This document shows positions 32,056 through 42,011 of a stretch of DNA of 64,000 bases, piece by piece. Numbering within the stretch: position 1 is the first letter of the stretch; every line of letters starts with the position of its first letter. The stretch comes from Ralstonia insidiosa (GTDB lineage Bacteria; Pseudomonadota; Gammaproteobacteria; Burkholderiales; Burkholderiaceae): NCBI RefSeq assembly GCF_008801405.1, contig NZ_VZPV01000003.1:1-64000 (forward strand). Reading direction: 5' to 3'. The notes below the pieces were generated by a model. It was given only the letters and a program-made list of their open reading frames with translations. It was not told where the DNA came from and did no database searches. A program made the translations under genes and the position numbers.

Positions 32056-33144
32056 TCAACCGGGTTTCTTGGCGGAGGTTGCGATGACGCGGTGCACGAA
32101 ACGCAGCTTGTCGATCACGGGGGATGCCAGCGTGAACGGGTAGCCATCGGGCTGCCCCAGGCTGCGATTGAGGCTGTTGAGCACGTAGGTGAGCGGAAAC
32201 CAGCGGCTCATCAGGTTGTTGAAGCTGGCTTCTTCCACTGGGGTCTGGTCGGTCAGTTCGGGCTCTTGCGGGTGGTCGGGCAGCAGGGCCAGGCCGTACG
32301 ACACGGCGGTGTCCAGTGCGTCGACCATGTGCAGGTAGTGCGCCCAGGTTTCGGCCCAGTCTTCCCATGGGTGCATGGTGGCGTAGGCGCTGATGTAGTG
32401 CTGCGCCCAGTCGGCCGGCGGCCCATTGTCGTAATACGCCTTGAGCGCGTCGGCATAGCTGGCGCGTTCATCGCCAAAGCGCAGGCGGAACGCGGCTTCC
32501 CACATCGGCTTGCCGGCAATCAGGCGATCAAAGAAGTAGTGCCCGGATTCGTGACGGAAGTGACCGAGCAGCGTGCGATAGGGCTCGCGCAGGTCGGTGC
32601 GGGCTTTTTCGCGCGCGGCATCGTCGGCTTCGACAACGTTGAGCGTGATGCGGCCGTGGTTGTGGCCGGTCATCACGGGCTCGCTGTCTTCCTTGCTTTG
32701 CAGAAACGCAAATTCCAGCCCGGTTTCGGGGTTTTCCAGGCGCGATTCCAGCGGCAGGCCCAGCGTCATGAGCGTATAGAGCAGCCGGCGCTTGGCGACC
32801 TCCATCTTGTACCAGTAGAACCGGTTTTCCGGCACGGTCAGGTCGGGGATGGTGTCGGTGAACTGGCAGGCGCGGCACAGTGTGTCGGGCGAATCTGCCG
32901 GGATCATCCAGTTGCAGACGTTTTCGACCGCGTAGTTGTGGCATTGGCGGTAGAGTTGGCCGTGCGCATCTGGGTGCAGGCTGCGCCAGAGGTTGTCTCC
33001 AGCCTCTGCTGTTTCGCCAGTGGCTTCAAACGCGCTGATCTCGCCCACGTCAGGCAGGTAGCCGAGCAGGGCGTCGCAGCGCTCGCACAAGACGTTTTCA
33101 AAGAAGACGAGCTGCTGGCAACGGTTGCAGTGGAACGTTTTCAT
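32056..33144 (-). CDS. Zinc-binding metallopeptidase (Peptidase_Mx / DUF-type with zinc ribbon)
   Basis: 362 residues from ATG 33144; the frame open to 33366 is not protein-like. The N-terminus is a zinc-ribbon-like pair (CNRCQ and CERC, later CRAC). The HESGH motif (HFRHESGHYFFDRLI) with a downstream ETW segment is the gluzincin-like active site of this family, and EDWAETWAHYLHMVDALDTA is the conserved region after it. It is cytosolic, since no signal peptide is seen. It is divergent from the amidoligase/transglutaminase operon at 33389, a placement that suggests a shared pathway. The peptide substrate is unknown. Confidence 0.88.
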   Translation of the reverse strand: MKTFHCNRCQQLVFFENVLCERCDALLGYLPDVGEISAFEATGETAEAGDNLWRSLHPDAHGQLYRQCHNYAVENVCNWMIPADSPDTLCRACQFTDTIPDLTVPENRFYWYKMEVAKRRLLYTLMTLGLPLESRLENPETGLEFAFLQSKEDSEPVMTGHNHGRITLNVVEADDAAREKARTDLREPYRTLLGHFRHESGHYFFDRLIAGKPMWEAAFRLRFGDERASYADALKAYYDNGPPADWAQHYISAYATMHPWEDWAETWAHYLHMVDALDTAVSYGLALLPDHPQEPELTDQTPVEEASFNNLMSRWFPLTYVLNSLNRSLGQPDGYPFTLASPVIDKLRFVHRVIATSAKKPG

Positions 33145-33388
33145 GGTGATCCAGGGGCGGGGCAAGGGCTGGCGTTCGGGGTGCTCGCCAACCAAGATGG
33201 TGGGATGGCAGCGGCGAGCCGTCCAGCAAGCGTTGTACCGCATTGGCGTGTCATACGCACGGCTGTGCACGCGTGGCACGATGGCTTGTCGCCCAAAGCC
33301 GGGCATGCCGCACAAACGGCATGAACCTTGCTTGAACCGCCCGCCGGCACCGCGCCGGCACGTCATTACGAGCCACCGAGGAGTCCGT

Positions 33389-36300
33389 GTGTCGATCCGA
33401 GTCGCGCTAAACCACGTTACCCATTATCGCTATGACCGGCTCGTCGAGCTGTCGCCGCAGGTGGTGCGCCTGCGGCCGGCGCCGCACTGCCGTACGCCCA
33501 TCCATTCGTATTCGATGCGGGTGGAGCCGGCCGAGCATTTCATCAACTGGCAGCAAGACGCGTTTGCCAACTACCAGGCGCGGCTGGTATTTCCGCACAA
33601 GACGCGTGAGTTCAAGGTGACCATCGACCTGGTTGCCGAGATGGCGGTCTACAACCCGTTCGACTTCTTCCTGACGCCTGAGGCTGAGGAATTTCCGTTC
33701 ACCTACGACGATGCGCTGGCCGCCGAGCTGGCGCCCTACCTCGTCAAGCGGGAGATGACGCCGCACTTTGCCGCGTTTGTCGCCAGCATTGACCGCACGC
33801 CGCGCCGCACCATCGATTTCCTGGTGGAGTTGAACCAGCGACTGCAGCAGGACATCCGCTACCTGATCCGCATGGAGCCCGGCGTGCAGACGCCGGAAGA
33901 GACCCTGTCGCTCGGCTCCGGTTCGTGCCGCGATACGGGCTGGCTGATGGTGCAGACGCTGCGGCAACTGGGGCTGGCGGCGCGCTTTGTGTCCGGCTAT
34001 CTGTTGCAGCTCACGCCGGACGTAAAAGCCGTCGACGGCCCCAGCGGCACCGAGGTGGATTTCACCGACCTGCATGCCTGGTGCGAGGTGTACCTGCCCG
34101 GCGCAGGCTGGATCGGCTTTGACCCGACCTCCGGCCTGCTGGCGGGCGAGGGGCATATCCCCGTGGCCTGCACGCCGGAGCCTGGCAGCGCGGCGCCCAT
34201 CTCGGGCGCGGTGGATGAGTGCGAGGTCGAATTCGAGCACACGATGTCGATCACGCGCGTGCTGGAGGCTCCGCGCGTGACCAAGCCGTACACCGAGGCG
34301 CACTGGGAAGACGTCGTGCGTATGGGCGCGCAGGTGGACGCTGACCTCGACGCCATGGACGTGCGCCTGACCATGGGCGGCGAGCCCACCTTCGTGGCCG
34401 TGCGCGACCGCGATGCCGCCGAGTGGAACACCGACGCCCTTGGCCCCACCAAGCGCAGCTACGCCGTCGGGCTGATGGACAAGCTGCGCCAGCGCTACGG
34501 TGCCAACGGCTTCCTGCATATCGGCCAGGGCAAGTGGTACCCCGGCGAGCAGTTGCCGCGCTGGGCGCTGTCGCTCTACTGGCGGGCTGATGGCCAGCCG
34601 TGCTGGAATGATCCAACGCTGTTTGCCGACGAACGCGAGCCCGGCCGCTACACCGCTGCCGATGCGCAGCGCTTTCTGCACCATCTGGCGCGCAAGCTGT
34701 CGGTGGACGAGCAATGCATCCAGCCCGGCTATGAAGACACGTGGTACTACCTCTGGCGCGAGCGGCGCCTGCCGGTGAATGTCGACCCGTTTGATTCGCG
34801 GCTCGACGATGAAATGGAACGCGTGCGCCTGCGCCGCGTGTTCGATGCCGGCCTGTCAGCCGTCACCGGCTACGTTTTGCCGCTGGCGCGCGAACACGAT
34901 GCCGCGCTGGCCGGTGCGCGCTGGGTGACCAGCCCGTGGTTCTTCCGCGATGACCGCATGTATTTGATTCCCGGCGATTCGCCGATGGGCTATCGCCTGC
35001 CGCTCGACTCGCTGCCGTGGGTCAGCAAGAGCGACTATCCGTATCAGCATGCGCACGATCCGTTCGGCCCCATCGCCCCGCTGCGCACGGCGGCGGAGCT
35101 GCGCATGCAATACCAGGGGGAGTCTGCCGGCGCGGCAGCGAAAGCCGCATCCGCCGCAGGCGGCACAGGCACGGCCCTCGATGCCCGTATGCCGGCACAC
35201 AGCGAATCCGCCTCGTGGGTCCACCGCACCGCGCTGTGCGTCGAAGCGCGCGACCCCGCCCGCGCTGCCGGCCCCAAGGTCGAGAGCGACACCTTCGGCT
35301 CCGGCCGCAGCCAACTGCACGTATTCATGCCGCCGCTGACGGTGTTGGACGACTACCTCGACCTGCTGGCCGCCGTGGAAGCAACCGCCGCCGAGTTGAG
35401 CGTGCAGGTCGTTATCGAAGGCTATCCGCCGCCGCGCGACCCGCGCCTGAAGTTGCTACAGGTGACGCCCGATCCCGGTGTGATCGAGGTCAACATCCAC
35501 CCCGCCAGCAACTGGGATGATTTGGTCGACCACACCGAATACCTCTACGAATCGGCCCACCAGTCGTACCTGAGCACCGAGAAGTTCATGCTCGACGGCC
35601 GCCACACCGGCACCGGCGGCGGCAACCACTTCGTGCTGGGCGGGGCCACGCCGGCGGATAGCCCGTTCCTGCGCCGGCCCGATCTGCTGGCGAGCCTGAT
35701 TGCGTACTGGCACAACCATCCGTCGCTGTCGTATCTGTTCTCGGGGCTGTTCATCGGGCCGACCAGCCAGGCGCCGCGCGTGGACGAGGCGCGCAATGAT
35801 CAGGTGTACGAACTGGAGATCGCGTTTGCGGAGCTGCAGCGTCAGCTTGATCGCCTGGGGGGGGTGGATGGGGCCAGCATTCAGCCCTGGCTGATCGACC
35901 GCATCCTGCGCAACATCCTGATCGACGTGACCGGCAACACGCACCGCGCCGAGTTCTGTATCGACAAACTCTATTCGCCCGACGGCCCCACGGGGCGCCT
36001 GGGCCTGCTGGAGCTGCGCGGTTTCGAGATGCCGCCGCACGCGCGCATGAGCCTCGTGCAGCAACTGCTGCTGCGCGCGCTGGTCGCCCGCTTCTGGAAG
36101 ACGCCGTACACCACGCGCCTCACGCGCTGGGGCACGGAGCTGCACGACCGCTTCCTGCTCGGCACCTTCGTACAGATGGATTTCGACGACGTGCTCGCCG
36201 ACCTGCGCGAAGCAGGCTACGCCTTTGAGCGCCACTGGTTTGCACCGCATTTTTCGTTCCGCTTCCCGCTGGTGGGCGAGCTGCATACGGGCGGGATCTC

Positions 36301-36802
36301 GCTCACGCTCAGTGCGGCGCTCGAACCCTGGCACGTGATGGGCGAGGAGGGTGCGCAGGGCGGCACGGTGCGCTATGTCGATTCCTCGGTCGAGCGGTTG
36401 GAGGTGCGCGTGCTGGGGCTGAACGAGAACCGCCACGTGGTGACGGTCAACGGCATTCCCTTGCCATTGCAACCAACCGGCCGCGTAAGCGAGCAGGTGG
36501 CGGGGGTGCGGTTCCGGGCGTGGTCGCAGCCATCGGCCTTGCACCCGACCATTGGCGAGCATGCGCCGCTGACGTTCGACTTGGCCGATACCTGGACCGG
36601 CCGTTCGCTGGGTGGTTGCCAGTATCATGTGGCGCATCCGGGTGGACGCAACTACCAGACGTTTCCAGTCAACGCTTATGAGGCGGAAAGCCGCCGCCGC
36701 GCGCGCTTCTTCACCACCGGGCACACGCCCGGCCCGATGGAGGTGAGGGCGCCCGAGCGCAGTCTGGAGTTTCCGTTTACGCTGGATTTACGCCGCTACT
36801 AA
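33389..36802 (+). CDS. Transglutaminase plus DUF2126 putative amidoligase fusion protein
   Basis: 1137 residues from GTG 33389, with GAGGAG 5 bases upstream. Domains in order: an N-terminal transglutaminase-associated beta domain (about 3-85), a transglutaminase core with Cys180 (GSCRDTGWLMVQ), His (DLHAWCEVY) and Asp (GFDPTSG), then the large DUF2126 region (about 310-1130; VRLTMGGEPTFVAVRDRDAA, FLHIGQGKWYPGEQLPRWAL, VEVNIHPASNWDDL, GGGNHFVLGGATPADSPFLR). The last is classed as a glutamine-synthetase-like amidoligase. The catalytic triad is intact. First gene of a four-gene operon with another ligase and another transglutaminase. Confidence 0.9.
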   Translation: MSIRVALNHVTHYRYDRLVELSPQVVRLRPAPHCRTPIHSYSMRVEPAEHFINWQQDAFANYQARLVFPHKTREFKVTIDLVAEMAVYNPFDFFLTPEAEEFPFTYDDALAAELAPYLVKREMTPHFAAFVASIDRTPRRTIDFLVELNQRLQQDIRYLIRMEPGVQTPEETLSLGSGSCRDTGWLMVQTLRQLGLAARFVSGYLLQLTPDVKAVDGPSGTEVDFTDLHAWCEVYLPGAGWIGFDPTSGLLAGEGHIPVACTPEPGSAAPISGAVDECEVEFEHTMSITRVLEAPRVTKPYTEAHWEDVVRMGAQVDADLDAMDVRLTMGGEPTFVAVRDRDAAEWNTDALGPTKRSYAVGLMDKLRQRYGANGFLHIGQGKWYPGEQLPRWALSLYWRADGQPCWNDPTLFADEREPGRYTAADAQRFLHHLARKLSVDEQCIQPGYEDTWYYLWRERRLPVNVDPFDSRLDDEMERVRLRRVFDAGLSAVTGYVLPLAREHDAALAGARWVTSPWFFRDDRMYLIPGDSPMGYRLPLDSLPWVSKSDYPYQHAHDPFGPIAPLRTAAELRMQYQGESAGAAAKAASAAGGTGTALDARMPAHSESASWVHRTALCVEARDPARAAGPKVESDTFGSGRSQLHVFMPPLTVLDDYLDLLAAVEATAAELSVQVVIEGYPPPRDPRLKLLQVTPDPGVIEVNIHPASNWDDLVDHTEYLYESAHQSYLSTEKFMLDGRHTGTGGGNHFVLGGATPADSPFLRRPDLLASLIAYWHNHPSLSYLFSGLFIGPTSQAPRVDEARNDQVYELEIAFAELQRQLDRLGGVDGASIQPWLIDRILRNILIDVTGNTHRAEFCIDKLYSPDGPTGRLGLLELRGFEMPPHARMSLVQQLLLRALVARFWKTPYTTRLTRWGTELHDRFLLGTFVQMDFDDVLADLREAGYAFERHWFAPHFSFRFPLVGELHTGGISLTLSAALEPWHVMGEEGAQGGTVRYVDSSVERLEVRVLGLNENRHVVTVNGIPLPLQPTGRVSEQVAGVRFRAWSQPSALHPTIGEHAPLTFDLADTWTGRSLGGCQYHVAHPGGRNYQTFPVNAYEAESRRRARFFTTGHTPGPMEVRAPERSLEFPFTLDLRRY

Positions 36803-36823
36803 TCTCTTCCAGCCAAGCCGATC

Positions 36824-39412
36824 TTGTCTTACCAGTCGACCCTGCCGCTTGATCCACTACAGCCCGCTGCCGCCCACGCGGATGTGCTGGCCCTCCTTCG
36901 CATGTTGCCGGTGCGGGAGGGCCACTGGGATGAGCTGCACGACGCGACGGGCGCGTTGCGTGCGCCTTGGCGGCAGTTTTTCGAGCATGTGCGCGAGGGC
37001 GGCTTGGTCGGGCTGGAGCAGGCCCGCGCTTCCGTCGCGCAGCAGGTGCGCGACAACGACATCAGCTACAACGTCTACGCCGACAAGGGCGAGCCCCGCC
37101 CGTGGGCGCTCGACGTGCTGCCGTTTCTGATTGATCACGCAGACTGGGCGGTGATCGAGCAGGGCGTTACCCAGCGTGCACGGTTGCTCAACGCCATCGT
37201 GGCGGATACCTACGGCCCACAATCGTTGCTTGCGCAGGGGCTGGTGCCGCCTGCGCTGGTGTTCGGCCATCCGGGCTACCTGCGTGCCGTACGCGGTTAT
37301 ACGCCGCCGGGCGGGCACTACCTGCAGATCGTGGCGGTGGATCTGGCCCGCGCACCCGACGGCACCTGGACTGTTGTCGGCCACCGCACGGAGGCGCCCT
37401 CCGGCCTGGGGTATGCACTGGAGAACCGGCTGATCGTCTCCAGCCTGTTTGCCGATGCGTTTCGCGAGTTGCACGCCACGCGTCTCGCGCCAACGTATTC
37501 GCAGTTGATCGGCGCGTTGGCCGCTGCCGCCCACACCACGATGCGTGGGGACGAGGCGGGCGGTTCGCCGCACATCGTGCTGCTCACCCCCGGCCCCTTC
37601 AGCGAAACCTATTTTGAACACGCCTTTCTGGCGCGCTATCTGGGGGTGACGCTGGCCGAAGGTAAAGACCTGACGGTGCGTGGCGACAAGCTTTATCTGA
37701 AGACCTTCAACGGCCTGGAGCGCGTGCATGCTGTGCTGCGCCGCCTGGACGACGTGTTTTGCGACCCGGTGGAGCTGCGCGCCGATTCCACCATCGGGGT
37801 GCCGGGTCTGCTGCAGGTGATGCGTGCGGGCAATGTGATGGTGTCGAACGTGCCCGGCGCCGGGTTTGTCGAGTCACCGGCTGTGCTGGGTTTCCTGCCG
37901 CGCATCGCGCAGGCATTGCTGGGTGAGCCACTGGTGCTGCCCAGCGTGCCGACGTGGTGGTGCGGTGAGGCGCTGGCGCGCAATGAAGCGCAGGCCCGAT
38001 TGACCACCGGGCTGCTGCTGCCAACGTGGCCCGGCTGGCCCAGCGAAAGCCCCGATGGCCCACCCGGCATGGCGCAGGGCCAACAGACACTGGCCGACTG
38101 GCATGCGCGCATCGATCGGGCTCCCGAGGCCTTCACGATTCAGGCGCCGCTGCCCTATTCCTGCACGCCGCGCTACGAGGCTGGCATGCTGGCCGGCCGG
38201 CCCTCGGTGCTGCGCGTTTATGCCATTGCCGATCTGGCTGGCGGCTGGCATGTCATGCCCGGCGGCTTCACACGCCTCGCGGCCAATCGGCAAGTTTCCC
38301 CATCGATGCAAATGGGCGGTAGCAGTGTCGACACCTGGGTGCTGTCGAACCAGCCGCAACCCGCTGCGCCGTTCACGCTGCTACCGTCGCCGATCCGGCC
38401 AGCCGATCTGGCGCGCAAGCATCACACGGTATCGAGCCGGGCGGCGGAGAACCTGTTCTGGTCCGGCCGCTATGGCGAGCGCGCCGAGAACGGCGTGCGA
38501 CTGTGCCGCCTGATCCTCGGCTCGCTCGAAGCCAATGATGCGGACACGATGTTTGCCACGCTGACTGAGTTGGCGTCCGAGTCCGGCCTGATCTTTACCG
38601 CCGACGTGTTTGCGCGCAGCAGCCCGCAGGCATTTGAGCGGGCGTTGGTGGTTGGCTTGAGCGAGCAGTCGGGTACGACAGGCATTGGCCAATGTCTGGC
38701 TGCGCAGGCGCGAGCGTCTGGCGAGGTGCGCGGGCGCCTATCGAACGACCATTGGCGCATCATCCTTGCGGCACGCAACGATTTTCGCGATGGGCTCGCC
38801 AACCTGATGACGGATGGCCCCCATGATCGCGTGGCCCTGGTTGACTTGCTGGAGTACCTGGCCACGCAACTTTCCGCCATCAGTGGCGCGCAGGGTGACC
38901 GCATGACGCGCGACGAGGCCTGGCGCCTGCTGTTTGCCGGGCGCCACATCGAGCGCGTGTGGGCCATGACCACCTTCCTGCGCGTGCTGGCCGAGCAGGG
39001 CACGCTGGCCACCGCCGAAGGTTTTGACCTGCTGCTGCAGCTGTTTGACAGCACGCTGACGTACCGGTCAATGTATCCGGGGCGCCTGGAGGTGCCTGCA
39101 CTGCTTGATCTGCTGGTGGTCGAGCCGAGTAACCCGCGCGGGCTGTACGGTGTGTATGACCGGCTGCGGACCAAGCTGGGGCAGATCGAGCGCGCCGCTG
39201 CCAGTACACGCCGCACGCGGTTTGCGGAGTTGATGCCCGAGGTCGCGACGCTGCCGTCCCTCGAAGCCTTGTGTGAGATCGATGCCGAGGGGCGCTACGC
39301 CAACCTCATCCGCCTGTGCGACACGCTGGGTGACTATGTGGCGGCGGCTTCCAATGAAATCAGCGCGCGCTACTTCAGCCACGCCAGCATTCCGACCGCA
39401 CAGGTGGCCTGA
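36824..39412 (+). CDS. Circularly permuted ATP-grasp ligase plus alpha-E domain protein
   Basis: 862 residues if translation starts at TTG 36824; no ATG occurs before residue 28, and the family length agrees with the TTG. The N-terminal half is the CP-ATP-grasp domain (NDISYNVYADKGEPRPWALD; ALVFGHPGYLRAVRGYTPPG; ALENRLIVSSLFADAFRELH; HIVLLTPGPFSETYFEHAFL; DLTVRGDKLYLKTFNG). The C-terminal half is the alpha-E helical domain (NLFWSGRYGERAENGVRLCR; WRLLFAGRHIERVWAMTTFL). It should form carboxylate-amine bonds at ATP expense. It follows the DUF2126 gene by 21 bases and overlaps the next gene by one base. Confidence 0.9.
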   Translation: MSYQSTLPLDPLQPAAAHADVLALLRMLPVREGHWDELHDATGALRAPWRQFFEHVREGGLVGLEQARASVAQQVRDNDISYNVYADKGEPRPWALDVLPFLIDHADWAVIEQGVTQRARLLNAIVADTYGPQSLLAQGLVPPALVFGHPGYLRAVRGYTPPGGHYLQIVAVDLARAPDGTWTVVGHRTEAPSGLGYALENRLIVSSLFADAFRELHATRLAPTYSQLIGALAAAAHTTMRGDEAGGSPHIVLLTPGPFSETYFEHAFLARYLGVTLAEGKDLTVRGDKLYLKTFNGLERVHAVLRRLDDVFCDPVELRADSTIGVPGLLQVMRAGNVMVSNVPGAGFVESPAVLGFLPRIAQALLGEPLVLPSVPTWWCGEALARNEAQARLTTGLLLPTWPGWPSESPDGPPGMAQGQQTLADWHARIDRAPEAFTIQAPLPYSCTPRYEAGMLAGRPSVLRVYAIADLAGGWHVMPGGFTRLAANRQVSPSMQMGGSSVDTWVLSNQPQPAAPFTLLPSPIRPADLARKHHTVSSRAAENLFWSGRYGERAENGVRLCRLILGSLEANDADTMFATLTELASESGLIFTADVFARSSPQAFERALVVGLSEQSGTTGIGQCLAAQARASGEVRGRLSNDHWRIILAARNDFRDGLANLMTDGPHDRVALVDLLEYLATQLSAISGAQGDRMTRDEAWRLLFAGRHIERVWAMTTFLRVLAEQGTLATAEGFDLLLQLFDSTLTYRSMYPGRLEVPALLDLLVVEPSNPRGLYGVYDRLRTKLGQIERAAASTRRTRFAELMPEVATLPSLEALCEIDAEGRYANLIRLCDTLGDYVAAASNEISARYFSHASIPTAQVA

Positions 39413-40311
39413 TGGACGCGCACGCCACAGTTCTGTCGGTTTCGCACAGCACCGTCTACCACTACGCGACGGCGGTGGAGACCGCCCAGCATTTGGCCAC
39501 CATTCGCCCGCGCGCGTGTATGTGGCAGACGATCGTTGCGCATCAGGAGCACATTGATCCTTCGCCCTCGTACGTGACCAGTCGCGTGGATGGTTTCGGC
39601 AACGACGTGCTGTATTTCTCGCTCGACACGCCGCATGAAAGCCTGCGCATGACCAGCGAGACCACGGTACAGCTGCTGCCGCGCTGGCGTGGCCTGGACC
39701 CGGCCGCCACGCCGGCATGGGAGGATGTCGCGCAATGTCTGCGATATCAGGCGGGCTCCGTGTTCTACCCGGAAGCCGAATTCTGTTTTGCCTCGCCCAA
39801 CATCGTGCTGAGCCCGGAGTTGCAGGCCTACGCGCGACAGAGTTTTGAGCCCGGGGTGCCAGTGGTGGCCGGTGCCATCAGCCTGATGCATCGCATTCAC
39901 ACCGACTTTGAATACGCACCCACGGCAACCGCTTTCGATACGCCTGCAGCGCAAGCGTTTCGCCTGCGCCGCGGTGTGTGCCAGGACTTTTCGCAGGTGA
40001 TGATCGGTTGCCTGCGCGCGCTCGGGTTGCCTGCGCGCTACGTGAGCGGCTATCTGCGTACCGAGCCCCCGGCCGGACAACCGCGCCTGATTGGGGCCGA
40101 TGCCTCGCACGCGTGGGTGTCGGTGTTTTGCCCGCAAAGCGGTTGGGTGGATCTGGACCCGACCAACGATGTGCTGGCCGATCTGGATCACGTGACGTTG
40201 GCGATCGGCCGCGACTACAGCGATGTGTCGTTGCTGCGCGGCATGATCCTCGGCGGTGGCGAGCATCGTGTGGAAGTCGCGGTCAGCGTGCAGGAAGTCT
40301 CGGCCGCCTGA
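39412..40311 (+). CDS. Transglutaminase-like cysteine peptidase/ligase
   Basis: 299 residues. The N-terminal beta domain (SVSHSTVYHYATAVETAQHL) precedes a core with Cys190 (RRGVCQDFSQVMIGCLRALG), His (DASHAWVSVF) and Asp (WVDLDPTNDV), an intact catalytic triad. ATG 39412 overlaps the ATP-grasp stop as TGATG. It is the third gene of the operon. Such transglutaminase-like proteins with ATP-grasp/alpha-E partners are usually predicted to trim or transfer a small peptide or amine tag. No direct evidence of the substrate. Confidence 0.92.
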   Translation: MDAHATVLSVSHSTVYHYATAVETAQHLATIRPRACMWQTIVAHQEHIDPSPSYVTSRVDGFGNDVLYFSLDTPHESLRMTSETTVQLLPRWRGLDPAATPAWEDVAQCLRYQAGSVFYPEAEFCFASPNIVLSPELQAYARQSFEPGVPVVAGAISLMHRIHTDFEYAPTATAFDTPAAQAFRLRRGVCQDFSQVMIGCLRALGLPARYVSGYLRTEPPAGQPRLIGADASHAWVSVFCPQSGWVDLDPTNDVLADLDHVTLAIGRDYSDVSLLRGMILGGGEHRVEVAVSVQEVSAA

Positions 40312-40339
40312 GCGGCGGTTTGGTCATGCGGGGGGCATC

Positions 40340-40624
40340 ATGAAAAACGAAATTTCCTGGCAAGACCTGCCTGACCCGGCCGATGTGTCGGGCGTCTTCG
40401 CTTTTGCCATGTCGTTCAACGGCTATGAAGAGCTGGGCTCGTTTGAGGCGTGCACCAGCGCCGCACGCGAGCGCAGGCGCGCATCGCTTGTCGATTTGCG
40501 CAACGAACTGTTCTGCGCCGCGCGTGCGTCGCGCCATGCCGGATCAACGGGCTACCTGGGTACGTACGAAGCGTTGCTTCCGCTCTTTCAACAGATGCTG
40601 GGCGCGCCAACGACCAGTGCCTAG
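40340..40624 (+). CDS. Hypothetical small protein, end of the ligase operon
   Basis: 94 residues from ATG 40340 (GGGGGGC upstream). It has an Asp/Pro-rich start (ISWQDLPDPADVSGVFAFAM), then a helical Arg/Ala region (SAARERRRASLVDLRNELFC). No signal peptide or membrane segment. I do not recognise the family. It is 28 bases behind the transglutaminase and probably co-transcribed. Its 3' end overlaps that of the convergent monooxygenase by 4 bases. It could be a small substrate or adaptor of the ligases, which is a guess. Confidence 0.65.
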   Translation: MKNEISWQDLPDPADVSGVFAFAMSFNGYEELGSFEACTSAARERRRASLVDLRNELFCAARASRHAGSTGYLGTYEALLPLFQQMLGAPTTSA

Positions 40625-42006
40625 GGTTGGTCCGCCAGCTCCTGTGCAGGTTGCCGGCGCCGTTGCGCGCCCGGGTGGGCGTCCGGCAAACGGTCGGCGC
40701 CAAACAGTTTGCGGCGCAAGGTGCCAGGCGCATACGCGGTCTTGTAGACACCGCGGTTCTGCAACTCCGGCACCACCAGATCGATGAAATCCGCATAGCT
40801 TTCCGGCGTGACGGTGCGCGCCAGGTTGAAGCCGTCGATGTCGGTCACATCCATCCACTGCTGCAGCGCGTCGGCTACCTGCTGCGGGTCGCCCACGATG
40901 GTGGCGTAGCGGCCGCCCAATGCCAGCTGATCAAGCAGTCGCCGTACGGTGAACTGCGTGTCGCCGCCAGTGGCGCGGCGGATGGAGGACTCGATCGCAT
41001 TCGTCTTCACCGCGCGCAGCGGATCGTCCAAGGCATAGGTCGAATAGTCGATGCCGGAGCCTGCCGAGAAATGCGCAAGACCGGCTTCCGCACTGGCGTA
41101 GCGTTGGTATTCGGCGAGCTTTTCGCGGGCCAGCTTCTCGGTCTTGTCGACCACGACGGTGATGCCCATGAAGACTTTGACGTCCTCTGCTCGGCGCCCA
41201 GCCTGCACGGCGGCTTGCCGCAACTGCGCCACCTGATCGCGCGTGGCTGATTGGCTCTGGCTCGACAGGAACACGCATTCCGCATGCTGCCCCGCAAAGG
41301 TCTGTCCGCGTGCGGATGAGCCCGCCTGAAACAGCACCGGCGTGCGCTGTGGTGACGGCTCGCTCAGGTGGTAGCCCTCCACGTCGTAGTAGCGGCCGTG
41401 ATGCTGGATGCGGTGCACCTTGTCGGGCTGTGCGAACACGCGTGCGGCGCGATCACGCAGCACCGCATCGTCTTCCCAGCTGCCTTCCCACAGTTGGTAG
41501 ACCACATCAAGAAACTCATCCGCGCGGTCATAGCGCTCGTCGTGCGCGATCTGTTCGCGCAGGCCCATGGCGCGTGCCGCGCTGTCCAGATAGCCGGTGA
41601 CGATGTTCCAACCGACACGCCCGTCGGTCAGGTGATCGAGCGTGGAAAAGCGCCGCGCAAACAGGTACGGCGCTTCATACGTCAGGTTGACGGTCAGGCC
41701 GAAACCGAGATGCTCCGTCACGCCCGCCATGGCGGAAACCAGCATCAGCGGATCATTCACCGGCAGCTGGATCGACTCACGCAGCGTGAGGTCGGCCGAT
41801 TGTTGGTAGACGTCGTACACGCCCACGATGTCGGCAATGAACAAGCCGTCGAACAGGCCACGCTCCAGCAACTTGGCGAGGTCGGTCCAGTAGCTGAGCT
41901 TGCGGTAATCGGTGGAGGTATCGCGCGGGTGGGTCCACAGGCCGTGGTTGATGTGGCCCACGCAGTTCATGTTGAACGCGTTGAGCAGGATCGGTTTCTT
42001 GGCCAT
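40621..42006 (-). CDS. FMN-dependent bacterial luciferase-type monooxygenase (NtaA/DszA group)
   Basis: 461 residues, the usual length for this group. The N-terminus (ILLNAFNMNCVGHINHGLWT) and the core (GLFDGLFIADIVGVYDVYQQ; LGFGLTVNLTYEAPYLFARR; LDHLTDGRVGWNIVTGYLDS) match the FMNH2-dependent long-chain aminoacid/sulfur-compound class that includes nitrilotriacetate and dibenzothiophene sulfone monooxygenases. It needs a separate flavin reductase, not seen here. It follows the unknown 276-residue gene by 5 bases. Substrate unknown; an organosulfur or aminopolycarboxylate compound is plausible. Confidence 0.9.
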   Translation of the reverse strand: MAKKPILLNAFNMNCVGHINHGLWTHPRDTSTDYRKLSYWTDLAKLLERGLFDGLFIADIVGVYDVYQQSADLTLRESIQLPVNDPLMLVSAMAGVTEHLGFGLTVNLTYEAPYLFARRFSTLDHLTDGRVGWNIVTGYLDSAARAMGLREQIAHDERYDRADEFLDVVYQLWEGSWEDDAVLRDRAARVFAQPDKVHRIQHHGRYYDVEGYHLSEPSPQRTPVLFQAGSSARGQTFAGQHAECVFLSSQSQSATRDQVAQLRQAAVQAGRRAEDVKVFMGITVVVDKTEKLAREKLAEYQRYASAEAGLAHFSAGSGIDYSTYALDDPLRAVKTNAIESSIRRATGGDTQFTVRRLLDQLALGGRYATIVGDPQQVADALQQWMDVTDIDGFNLARTVTPESYADFIDLVVPELQNRGVYKTAYAPGTLRRKLFGADRLPDAHPGAQRRRQPAQELADQP

Positions 42007-42011
42007 CGTGT

